Assembly: GCA_964587175.1 (NCBI GenBank) | Contig: CAZPKK010000050.1 | Coordinates: forward strand, 1-6,010 | Length of the DNA stretch: 6,010 nucleotides | Reading direction: 5' to 3' | Source of the DNA: CALXVA01 sp964587175 | GTDB lineage: Bacteria; Bacillota; Clostridia; TANB77; CAG-508 | In this document: positions 1-6,010 of the stretch, in pieces | Position numbering within the stretch: position 1 is the stretch's first letter | Layout: each line of letters opens with the position of its first letter | Translations under genes and position numbers: made by a program | The notes under the pieces: generated by a model | What the model was told of the DNA's origin: nothing | Databases searched by the model: none | The model's input: only the letters and a program-made list of their open reading frames with translations

Positions 1-418
1 TTGAAAGAAGTGTAAGCTCTTTTGCATGAATAGATATTTCTCCTGTTTTTGTTTTAAATACAAAACCTGTAATCCCTACAATATCTCCTATATCGTCCTC
101 CTTAAATGCTTTGTAGCTTTCCTCTCCTAAATCATTTATACTAACATAACTTTGAATTTTCCCTTCGCTATCTTGTATATGACAAAAAGATGCCTTTCCC
201 ATAATTCTTTTTGCCATAATTCTTCCTGCAATTGTTACATCTTTTCCTTCTAATTCATCATAATTATCTTTTATTTGTTTACTTGTATGTGTTCTATTAA
301 ATTTTGTTATTTTATATGGATCTTTTCCTTCCTTTTGTAGTTTTTCTAGTTTCTCTCTTCTCACTTTCATTAATTGATTCATGTCTAGTTCTTGTTCTAC
401 ATTATTGTTTTCATCCAT
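1..418 (-). CDS. lysS: Lysyl-tRNA synthetase (class II), N-terminal part, cut by the window edge
   Basis: This is the first 139 codons of a class II lysyl-tRNA synthetase, the cytoplasmic enzyme that charges tRNA-Lys with lysine using ATP. The frame is open through base 1, so the catalytic domain (motifs 1-3) lies outside the window. Seen directly: an acidic start (MDENNNVEQELD), a helical stretch of the type MKVRREKLEKLQKEGKDPY, then from about residue 58 an OB-fold anticodon-binding domain. That domain contains VTIAGRIMAKRIMGKASF, HIQDSEGKIQ and the late strand GEISIHAKELTLLS, all typical of bacterial LysRS. The ATG at 418 is chosen because a purine-rich GGGGGAG (424-430) precedes it by 5 bases and the N-terminal length fits the family. 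It has its own promoter at 472-500 and is probably transcribed separately from recN. No T-box or other structured leader fits in the roughly 47-base untranslated region. Identification is firm; completeness cannot be judged. Confidence 0.96.
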   Translation of the reverse strand, partial: MDENNNVEQELDMNQLMKVRREKLEKLQKEGKDPYKITKFNRTHTSKQIKDNYDELEGKDVTIAGRIMAKRIMGKASFCHIQDSEGKIQSYVSINDLGEESYKAFKEDDIGDIVGITGFVFKTKTGEISIHAKELTLLS

Positions 419-471
419 AATATCTCCCCCAATTAAGTTTTGTATTGTATATCTAATTATACATGTAAAGT

Positions 472-500
472 ATTATATAACATTTTATGTTTTTTGTAAA
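472..500 (-). promoter_or_regulatory. Sigma-A promoter of lysS
   Basis: Reading the minus strand, the -35 box is TTTACA (500-495) and the -10 box is a perfect TATAAT (477-472), with an exact 17-base spacer. Transcription would start near 465, leaving a leader of about 47 bases before the lysS ATG at 418. The -35 box abuts a short palindrome (501-511). The site lies in the 132-base gap between the recN stop and lysS. It indicates that lysS can be expressed independently of recN. Confidence 0.85.
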
Positions 501-550
501 CCAATTATTGGAAAGATTTAGAAAAAAGTGTGTTTGTACATTTTACCTAT

Positions 551-2179
551 TTATGATACTTTTCTTAGCTCTTTTGCATGTTCTAGCGATATATTTGTAA
601 CATCTCCAGAAGAAATCCTTGCAATTTCTTCAATTGTTTCTTCCTCGTTTAACTGCCTTATTTCTGTATATGTTTTCTCCTTTATCGTTTTTTTGCTAAT
701 ATAATAATTATATGTTCCCTTTGCAGCTATTGACGCAGAATGTGTTACCACCATTACTTGATGGCTGTTTGATATTGTTTTTAATTTTTCTCCAACAGCT
801 TTAGCTGCCTTTCCACTAATGCCTGTATCAATTTCATCAAATACTAGAGTACGAACCTTGTCCACATCTGCTAGTACTGTTTTTATAGCAAGCATAACTC
901 TAGACATTTCTCCACCAGATGCTATTTTTGCAAGCTCTTTTTCTCCTTCTCCTTTATTTGTACATATCATAAATTCCACTTTGTTAAGTCCATTTATATT
1001 AAACTTATTTCCCTCTAGCATTTCTACACTTACTCTTAATTTTGCATTGTTCATTTCTAAGTCTTTTAACTCATTATTTATTTTATCTGAAATTATATCT
1101 GCATATTTCCTTCTAATTAAATTCATTTTTGCACATAATTCCAACATTTGTTTTTGTGTAGTATCTCTTTCTTTTTTTAATTTGTTGTTTATCTCATCCA
1201 GGTTCTCTATTTCTAAAATTTCTGTTTCCAATTTTTCTTTGTATTCAAGTATTTCTTCTATGCTGTTTCCATATTTTCTTTTCAAAGAATATATTTCATC
1301 TAATCTTTTTTCTACTTCATCTCTTTCTTGCTCATCAAAGCAAACATCTTCTTTCATATTTGATATATCTCTTGCAAGTTCTTGAACTTCATAATATATA
1401 TTTTTTAGTTCTGTAAGTTTTTCTTCATATGCTTTTCCACAGCTTGAAATTCTTTCTAAACATCTTATTGAATTTGAAATACTTTCTACCCCTTGATTAT
1501 TCAATTCCTCATCAATTTCTGTTAAATTTTCTTGTAATCTTTCTGCATTTTTCATTATATTATGCTCTTCTTGCAACCTTACATCTTCACCTACTTTAAG
1601 CTTAGCATTTTTTATTTCTTTTAATTGATAATTAAGTAAATCTAATTTTCTTTCTTTTTCCTTGTCATCACCATAATTTTTATCAAGCTCAGAATTTATT
1701 TCATTATATCGATTAAATAGTTCCAAATATCTATTTTTAAATTCTAATATTTCCTCTCCTATAAAATCATCTAAATAATATATATGTTTAGAAGGATTTA
1801 ATAAATTTTGATTATCTTGTTGCCCATGTATATTTATAATGTTTGACATGAATTCTTTTAATTCATTAACAGTTACTAATCTTCCATTTATTTTGCAAGA
1901 ATTTCGTCCATTAGAATATATTTCTCTTGAAACTATAATGTTTCCATCTATCGCTTCTGAATTATCCACATCAAAAATACTGACTTCTACAAATGAATAT
2001 TGTTCTCCATTTCTAATCATATCTTTTGAAAATCTACCACCAGCAATAATGGCAAGAGCCCCTATAATCAAGGTTTTCCCTGCTCCAGTTTCTCCAGTTA
2101 AAACATTAAATCCTTCATTAAAATCAATTAGCAAGTCCTCTATTATTCCTATATTTTTTATATGTAATGTAGATATCAT
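551..2179 (-). CDS. recN: DNA repair protein RecN (SMC-like ATPase)
   Basis: RecN is a cytosolic SMC-family ATPase that acts early in double-strand-break repair, helping to hold or present DNA ends for RecA-dependent recombination. Seen directly in 542 residues: an N-terminal ABC half with MISTLHIKNIGIIEDL, Walker A GETGAGKT (29-36), and the RecN-typical INGRLVTVNELKEF and NIHGQQDNQNLL (116-127). A long Glu/Lys/Leu-rich antiparallel coiled coil spans roughly 130-400. The C-terminal ABC half has signature ASGGEMSR (420-427), Walker B LVFDEID (445-451) with catalytic E449, and H-loop H480. The ending SLEHAKELRKVS is also typical. Length is slightly below that of the Bacillus and E. coli proteins (about 550-575), within the family range. 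The ATG at 2179 has GGAGG (2186-2190) at a 6-base spacing. It has its own strong promoter with a possible LexA site. The H-loop context (THSASIAA) differs from the usual THLPQ. No strong terminator follows the stop. Confidence 0.97.
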   Translation of the reverse strand: MISTLHIKNIGIIEDLLIDFNEGFNVLTGETGAGKTLIIGALAIIAGGRFSKDMIRNGEQYSFVEVSIFDVDNSEAIDGNIIVSREIYSNGRNSCKINGRLVTVNELKEFMSNIINIHGQQDNQNLLNPSKHIYYLDDFIGEEILEFKNRYLELFNRYNEINSELDKNYGDDKEKERKLDLLNYQLKEIKNAKLKVGEDVRLQEEHNIMKNAERLQENLTEIDEELNNQGVESISNSIRCLERISSCGKAYEEKLTELKNIYYEVQELARDISNMKEDVCFDEQERDEVEKRLDEIYSLKRKYGNSIEEILEYKEKLETEILEIENLDEINNKLKKERDTTQKQMLELCAKMNLIRRKYADIISDKINNELKDLEMNNAKLRVSVEMLEGNKFNINGLNKVEFMICTNKGEGEKELAKIASGGEMSRVMLAIKTVLADVDKVRTLVFDEIDTGISGKAAKAVGEKLKTISNSHQVMVVTHSASIAAKGTYNYYISKKTIKEKTYTEIRQLNEEETIEEIARISSGDVTNISLEHAKELRKVS

Positions 2180-2194
2180 AGCAAACCTCCGTGT

Positions 2195-2210
2195 GCAAAT
2201 TTTTGTTCGC
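2195..2210 (-). promoter_or_regulatory. Candidate LexA (SOS) operator at the recN start site
   Basis: The minus strand reads GCGAACAAAAATTTGC, an imperfect palindrome. Its core GAAC-N4-ATTT matches seven of eight positions of the GAAC-N4-GTTT form of the Gram-positive SOS box; against GAAC-N4-GTTC it matches six of eight. It covers the predicted transcription start, about 5 bases past the -10 box, where a bound repressor would block initiation. It is known that recN is strongly LexA-controlled in E. coli; control here is inferred. In an AT-rich genome a partial match can arise by chance, so this remains a candidate. Confidence 0.45.
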
Positions 2211-2214
2211 TATT

Positions 2215-2243
2215 ATTTTACAACCATCTGTTTGTTTTGTCAA
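2215..2243 (-). promoter_or_regulatory. Sigma-A promoter of recN
   Basis: On the minus strand the -35 box is a perfect TTGACA (2243-2238) and the -10 box is TAAAAT (2220-2215), five of six matches, with an exact 17-base spacer. A/T tracts lie just upstream, partly the U-tract of the preceding gene's terminator. Predicted start is near 2208, giving a leader of about 28 bases. So strong a promoter on a repair gene suggests that it is held down by a repressor, consistent with the candidate LexA site immediately downstream. Confidence 0.88.
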
Positions 2244-2259
2244 GAGTTTTTTGTGTTTT

Positions 2260-2296
2260 AAAAAAACAGAGGTAAAGATTTTCAAATATCTTTACC
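2260..2296 (-). terminator. Intrinsic terminator of the 781-residue protein gene
   Basis: A perfect 9-bp stem (GGTAAAGAT, 2296-2288 on the minus strand, pairing with ATCTTTACC, 2279-2271) encloses an 8-base loop. It is followed by TCTG and seven Us (2266-2260). The T-run lies only on the low-coordinate side, so it works for minus-strand transcription. The stop codon TAA (2294-2292) is inside the upstream stem arm. This separates the unknown gene from recN. Confidence 0.85.
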
Positions 2297-4637
2297 CCCC
2301 ATTTTCCACATCATATTCATATACTTGTACTTGTTTTGTGTTAAAATCAAATTCATTTACCTTATAGTTAATATAAAAGTTTTCTTCTTTTACAAATTTT
2401 AGTTTTACTTTAGACACATCAATTAATACCTCTGAAGATAAATTCATACCCTCTGGCAATGTTTTATTAAAATTATCATAAAACATTATATTAGTATAAA
2501 ATACTGCTGGTGTATTTTCTTTTATGCTTATTTTGCACAATGTAATCTTAGTCTTTTTGCTTTTTAATTCTTTTTGTAGAGCATCTGCTGGATTAATATT
2601 AAATATATTTATTCCTTCTATTGTTTTTTTTGTATTCACACAATAAACTGACATATCATATGGTGATTGTATTTTATTTAATGCTTCTCTTATCAATTGC
2701 AAGTAGCTTTCTAGGTTTTCCGTATATACTTTTATATCTGTGTCCATATTTATATTTAGTACTTTATATTTATCTTTTTCTACTTCTCTATGCTTTACAT
2801 TATTTATTGTTTTTATTTTCGTTTTATCTTCAATCATTCCACCGAATATATCAAAGTCTTTACTATTTATTATCTCTGACTCTTTTTCATATTCTTCTTT
2901 TAATCTTGACAAATCTTTATTTAATGCACTAGCCTTTTTATTCTTAGCCGTCTTTTGGGTATCATCTTCCTCCACAAATATTTCTACAGTAGTATCTTTG
3001 TTTTTGACTTTTTCAATTTCCTTAAAAGATTCCGGCACTTCCCTTATAGCAAATATTGCATCAGTTTCATTTTTAGATAATTTTCTTCTTTGCACTTCAT
3101 CTATCATTTTTCCCAAATCTTCTAAATCTGTCTCATAATCAAAATATTTCCTCATCTTCATTTTTTCTGTTTCTTCTTTTTCCTCTGCTTCTGATAAAGT
3201 CTGCATTTCATCTTTGCTCGTAAATCTCCAAAACTCAAAAATGCTTTTTTTGTGCTTGTCTATCTCTTTTATATATAGCTCTGCATTCTCTATCTTTTTT
3301 GATAGGATTTCCTTTTTTGTTTCTATTGCTTTGATATCTAAGTTCAAATTTGTATTTGCTCTTTTCACTTCTTCAAATTTAGTACAAATATTTATTAAAT
3401 CTTCTATTGTATACTGCTGTTTTAGTTCATATAACTCTTCCAAAGTTTCATCTTTTTTATCTTCTTCACGTTTTTCTTTTTTTATTGATTTTGACTCAAG
3501 TTTTATTTCATTTTTCTTCTTAAAGAAATATCTTACTTTTCCAAAAAAAGTTTTTTTACATTCCAGAAATGTAGCTATTTGTTTCTGTCTTAACAAATAT
3601 TCTTGTGTCATATCTTCGATAATAGATTTAAATTTATTTAATTTTCTCTTTAATTCCTTTTGTTCTTTCTCTTCATATTTTAATTTATCTATTTTATCTA
3701 AGTATTCTAATTTAATAAATTCAGAAAGATTTCCATATTCTATTTTTGTACTTTCCTTCCAAAATTCCACTTTTCCTTCTTTATTTACTTTTAATTCAAA
3801 TTTATATTCCTCTTTAGCTCCTGTTGCCAAAATAAACATCGCCTTTAATAGTTTGTAAAATTCCATAGCTTCTTCTTTTGTCTCTAAATTTACATTATAT
3901 GTGGTTTGTATTTTATCATATATTTTTGTCAGGCCCACAATCCTTATAAACATACTACCTTGTTTGTCATAAATTTCATACACGTTAGGCCAATCTTTGG
4001 TAAAATACCATAAATAATTTTCTACATCTTCAATTTCTGATTTTGTTAAAAATTCTCCTGAATATTCCATGTGACTTATTGGAACGAATATATATTTTCC
4101 TTTTCTTGATTTAATATTTGTAAGTCGTTCTTTTAATAGATAAAATAAAGCATTATTATCTTGTTCATCTGTTGCAACAAGCATAAAATATTTTTTTGCA
4201 TAATCAGAATAATAAATCTGCCAAATAAAATTGTTTGGATATTTTACTTCATACGGTATTTTTTCGTTTAATTCTTTTTGTTCTTTTGAAATTTCTTCAA
4301 TTCTAGTTTTGTTTATAGTAGAAAGCATTTTTATAAAGGTAGCAAACTTTTCTATATTTTCTTTATTTTTTGAGTCTAAGTACTCACATATTGGACTTGA
4401 TAGTTTATATCTTTCTTTTAATTCTGTTAATCTATCTGTTGGCGAGATTAATATTTCTATGTTTTTTACATTAATATATTTATATACTTTATATATTGCA
4501 TCATCATAAGATTTTGAAGGTCTAAAATTTAGGCTTTCGTATTTTTTTAGAAATGTTGGTAATTCATCTAAATTCAACCCAATATATTCTAGATTTTTTT
4601 CAAGTGCTTTTTCTGCTTCTTTTGTATCTTTAGCCAT
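2292..4637 (-). CDS. Uncharacterised large coiled-coil protein, 781 residues
   Basis: I do not recognise a named family. No signal peptide or transmembrane segment is visible, so it is probably cytoplasmic. The layout read from the sequence: residues 1-310 look like a mixed alpha/beta region with aromatic-rich strands (FIWQIYYSDYAKKYFMLVAT at 137-156, KYIFVPISHMEYSGEFL, NYLWYFTKDWPNVYEIYDK). Residues 315-358 are a charged helix, probably coiled coil. A basic aromatic patch FFGKVRYFFKKK (364-375) follows, then Lys/Glu-rich coiled coil at about 395-465. Next come FEFWRF (467-472), an acidic stretch at 483-497, a helix at 570-590, and a beta-rich C-terminal region of about 180 residues ending EYDVENGG. 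No Walker motif, metal-binding cluster or catalytic signature was found. The start at 4637 has AGGAGG (4643-4648) at 5 bases. It has its own promoter and terminator, so it is probably monocistronic. The intact long frame, good ribosome site and flanking signals make it a real gene; its function is unknown. Confidence 0.93.
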   Translation of the reverse strand: MAKDTKEAEKALEKNLEYIGLNLDELPTFLKKYESLNFRPSKSYDDAIYKVYKYINVKNIEILISPTDRLTELKERYKLSSPICEYLDSKNKENIEKFATFIKMLSTINKTRIEEISKEQKELNEKIPYEVKYPNNFIWQIYYSDYAKKYFMLVATDEQDNNALFYLLKERLTNIKSRKGKYIFVPISHMEYSGEFLTKSEIEDVENYLWYFTKDWPNVYEIYDKQGSMFIRIVGLTKIYDKIQTTYNVNLETKEEAMEFYKLLKAMFILATGAKEEYKFELKVNKEGKVEFWKESTKIEYGNLSEFIKLEYLDKIDKLKYEEKEQKELKRKLNKFKSIIEDMTQEYLLRQKQIATFLECKKTFFGKVRYFFKKKNEIKLESKSIKKEKREEDKKDETLEELYELKQQYTIEDLINICTKFEEVKRANTNLNLDIKAIETKKEILSKKIENAELYIKEIDKHKKSIFEFWRFTSKDEMQTLSEAEEKEETEKMKMRKYFDYETDLEDLGKMIDEVQRRKLSKNETDAIFAIREVPESFKEIEKVKNKDTTVEIFVEEDDTQKTAKNKKASALNKDLSRLKEEYEKESEIINSKDFDIFGGMIEDKTKIKTINNVKHREVEKDKYKVLNINMDTDIKVYTENLESYLQLIREALNKIQSPYDMSVYCVNTKKTIEGINIFNINPADALQKELKSKKTKITLCKISIKENTPAVFYTNIMFYDNFNKTLPEGMNLSSEVLIDVSKVKLKFVKEENFYINYKVNEFDFNTKQVQVYEYDVENGG

Positions 4638-4658
4638 ATTTACCTCCTGTAAGTAAAT
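4638..4658 (-). promoter_or_regulatory. Small leader hairpin presenting the ribosome binding site
   Basis: In the minus-strand leader, ATTTAC (4658-4653) can pair with GTAAAT (4643-4638). This is a 6-bp stem with a 9-base loop that holds most of the AGGAGG Shine-Dalgarno sequence (4648-4643); the last G is in the stem. The stem ends directly against the ATG and makes up almost the whole predicted leader. The stem is weak (one G-C pair), so a regulatory role is only a possibility. Confidence 0.35.
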
Positions 4659-4667
4659 TTCGCTTTT

Positions 4668-4676
4668 ATTATATCA
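4668..4676 (-). promoter_or_regulatory. Extended -10 promoter of the 781-residue protein gene
   Basis: The minus strand carries TGATATAAT: a TGn extension (4676-4674) and a perfect TATAAT (4673-4668). At 17 bases upstream the -35 position reads only TAGAAT, three of six matches, so recognition would rely on the extended -10. The predicted start is near 4661, about 24 bases before the ATG. It lies downstream of the thrS terminator, supporting independent transcription. Confidence 0.7.
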
Positions 4677-4757
4677 CAGTTTCTTTTATTATTCTATATA
4701 ATTATTTGGTTTTAAAAATTTTCTAAATATACATCTAGTCGTAAATAATCTTCAACC

Positions 4758-4790
4758 AAAAATACAGAGGGATAATTTTTTTATCCCTCT
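4758..4790 (-). terminator. Intrinsic terminator of thrS
   Basis: A perfect 10-bp stem (AGAGGGATAA, 4775-4766 on the plus strand, with TTATCCCTCT, 4781-4790) encloses a loop of five bases. On the minus strand it is followed by GTA and five Us (4762-4758). The outermost stem base is the first base of the thrS stop codon (4792-4790), so the hairpin begins at the end of the coding region. The U-tract is short but the stem is strong. Confidence 0.82.
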
Positions 4791-6010
4791 TATTTTGCAA
4801 ATGTATCAATTTCTTCTACTACTTTTGCAATAAACTCATCTATGTCCATTACTCCAATGTCTCCATCTTTTCTAGAACGCACACCAACTGTTCCTGCCTC
4901 TTTTTCTTTATCTCCTAATACTAGCATGTATGGTATTTTTTGAAGTTGTGCTTCTCTTATTTTATATCCTATTTTTTCATTTCTGCTATCTAATTCTACT
5001 CTTATTCCTACATCTTCCAATTTTGCTTTTACTTCTTTTGCATATTCTACATGACTATCCGCAATTGGTAGTAATTCTACTTGTACTGGTGCAAGCCATG
5101 TTGGGAATGCTCCTGCATAGTTTTCTATAAGAACACCTATAAATCTTTCAATACTTCCAAGTATTGCTCTGTGAAGCATAACTGGTCTATGTTTTTCACC
5201 ATCTTCTCCAATATATGTTAAATCAAATCTCTCTGGCATTTGGAAATCTAATTGTACTGTTCCACATTGCCAATCACGTCCAAGTGAATCTGTTAGGTGG
5301 AAGTCTATTTTTGGTCCATAGAATGCTCCATCTCCTTCATTTAGAGTATAATCCATTTCCATATTTGTTAAGACATTCTTTAATGCATCTTCTGCCATAT
5401 TCCATTGTTCATCTGAACCCATTGAATTTTCTGGTCTTGTTGATAGTTCTACTGTATATTCAAAGCCAAAAATGCTGTAGATTTTATCAACTAATTTTAT
5501 AACTCCTTCTAATTCAGATTCAATTTGCTCTGGTAAGCAATATATGTGTGCATCATCTTGTGTAAAGCATCTTACTCTAAATAATCCATTTAATTCTCCA
5601 GATTTTTCGTGTCTATGAACTAGTCCAAGTTCTCCTGCTCTTATTGGTAAATCTTTGTATGAACGCATTTTGCTTTTATATACAAGCATTCCTCCTGGAC
5701 AATTCATTGGCTTTATTCCATAGTCCACTCCATCTATTTTTGTTGTGTACATATTTTCTTTGTAATGGTCCCAATGTCCTGAACGATGCCATAATTCTTC
5801 ATTTAAAATAACTGGTGTTTTTATTTCTACATATCCAGATTTTTTATGAATATCTTTCCAAAAATCTTCAATAGTATTTCTTAACACCATTCCTTTTGGT
5901 AAGAAAAATGGAAATCCTGGTCCTTCTGGTGCAAGCATAAATAATTCTAATTCTTTTCCTAATTTTTTATGGTCACGTTTTTTAGCTTCTTCTAGCATAT
6001 TTAAATATTC
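4790..6010 (-). CDS. thrS: Threonyl-tRNA synthetase, catalytic and anticodon-binding part, cut by the window edge
   Basis: This is the C-terminal 406 codons of threonyl-tRNA synthetase, the class II enzyme that charges tRNA-Thr. The frame is open through base 6010 (EYLN precedes the ATG at 5998, matching the family's continuous EYLNMLEEAKKRDHKKLG). The ATG at 5998 is therefore an internal methionine; the N-terminal TGS and editing domains lie outside the window. Numbered from the window edge, visible elements are: a motif 1 region FPFFLPKGMVLRN (33-45); zinc ligands C104 (MNCPGG), H155 (QDDAH) and H280 (MLHRAI), with spacing 51 and 125 against 51 and 126 in E. coli; motif 2 FRVRCFTQDDAHIY (144-157); and motif 3 HRAILGSIERF (280-290). 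The anticodon-binding domain runs from about WLAPVQVELL (305) to the end. MNCPGG in place of E. coli MNCPGH and RVRC in place of RVRG are substitutions I would expect in this family. A terminator begins at its stop codon. Its promoter and any T-box leader are beyond the window. Confidence 0.98.
   Translation of the reverse strand, partial: EYLNMLEEAKKRDHKKLGKELELFMLAPEGPGFPFFLPKGMVLRNTIEDFWKDIHKKSGYVEIKTPVILNEELWHRSGHWDHYKENMYTTKIDGVDYGIKPMNCPGGMLVYKSKMRSYKDLPIRAGELGLVHRHEKSGELNGLFRVRCFTQDDAHIYCLPEQIESELEGVIKLVDKIYSIFGFEYTVELSTRPENSMGSDEQWNMAEDALKNVLTNMEMDYTLNEGDGAFYGPKIDFHLTDSLGRDWQCGTVQLDFQMPERFDLTYIGEDGEKHRPVMLHRAILGSIERFIGVLIENYAGAFPTWLAPVQVELLPIADSHVEYAKEVKAKLEDVGIRVELDSRNEKIGYKIREAQLQKIPYMLVLGDKEKEAGTVGVRSRKDGDIGVMDIDEFIAKVVEEIDTFAK

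Noticed and set aside
419..471. T-box or riboswitch in the lysS leader
   Set aside because: The leader from the predicted start to the ATG is only about 47 bases, with no stem-loop series, T-box sequence or antiterminator.
512..550. Intrinsic terminator after recN
   Set aside because: The minus strand has a run of six Ts here, but the bases before it form at most a 3-4 bp A-U-rich pairing. This is not enough to call a terminator.
2181..2200. Direct repeat of GCAAA flanking the recN ribosome site
   Set aside because: Only five bases, repeated once; expected by chance, with no supporting symmetry.
3543..3550. A AAA AAC type slippery site in the adjacent A-run
   Set aside because: The heptamer is out of phase with the reading frame (codons fall as AAA AAA ACT), so it does not meet the X XXY YYZ phase rule.
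3543..3557. A7-C-T7 inverted repeat within the unknown gene as a hairpin or terminator
   Set aside because: The arms meet with a single-base centre, so no stable loop can form. The run simply encodes K-K-T-F-F in an AT-rich gene.
819..5502. Several plus-strand open frames of 66-214 codons (for example 819-1385, 1839-2261, 2740-3138, 3214-3858, 4231-4509, 5215-5502)
   Set aside because: All lie antisense to well-supported minus-strand genes (one slightly overruns the recN start). Their Ser/Phe/Leu/Ile-rich translations are what the complement of Lys/Glu-rich coding sequence gives, and they lack family resemblance or promoter context.
5996..5998. ATG at 5998 as the start of thrS
   Set aside because: The frame stays open to the window edge (codons for E-Y-L-N precede it), the family sequence is continuous across this point, no ribosome site is visible, and two essential N-terminal domains would be missing. 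It is an internal methionine of a gene cut by the window.
1..6010. CRISPR array, tRNA/rRNA genes, insertion sequence or prophage content
   Set aside because: No spaced repeats, cloverleaf-like segments, transposase or phage-type proteins, or terminal inverted repeats were seen. The window is housekeeping genes plus one unknown.

Overview
The window is strongly AT-rich and looks like a low-GC, Gram-positive Clostridia-type bacterium. The support is the base composition, strong AGGAGG-like ribosome binding sites, textbook sigma-A promoters, and the character of the three recognisable proteins. All four genes lie on the minus strand, so transcription runs from high to low coordinates: thrS, then an unrecognised 781-residue protein, then recN, then lysS. 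The gene at each edge is cut by the window.

Region by region, in transcription order. (1) 6010-4790 is the C-terminal two thirds of threonyl-tRNA synthetase. Its reading frame is open through the window edge, and it ends at a hairpin terminator that starts on the stop codon. (2) 4637-2292 is a large, lysine/glutamate-rich, coiled-coil protein with no domain I can name. It has its own extended -10 promoter and its own terminator, which contains the stop codon. (3) 2179-551 is the complete DNA repair ATPase RecN, with a near-consensus sigma-A promoter. A candidate LexA/SOS box sits at the expected transcription start. (4) 418-1 is the N-terminal 139 codons of lysyl-tRNA synthetase, again with its own consensus promoter.

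The layout suggests four mostly independent transcription units rather than one operon. The first two end in intrinsic terminators, and every gene whose start is visible has a promoter just upstream. No clear terminator separates recN from lysS, so some read-through into lysS is possible. The two synthetases are housekeeping translation genes and RecN is a double-strand-break repair protein. Nothing in the sequence ties these functions together, and the unknown protein's role cannot be inferred from its neighbours alone.

I see no tRNA, rRNA, CRISPR array, insertion sequence, prophage gene or T-box leader. No gene-free stretch exceeds about 150 bases. The most interesting item is the unknown coiled-coil protein. 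I do not see a recognisable new multi-gene system here.
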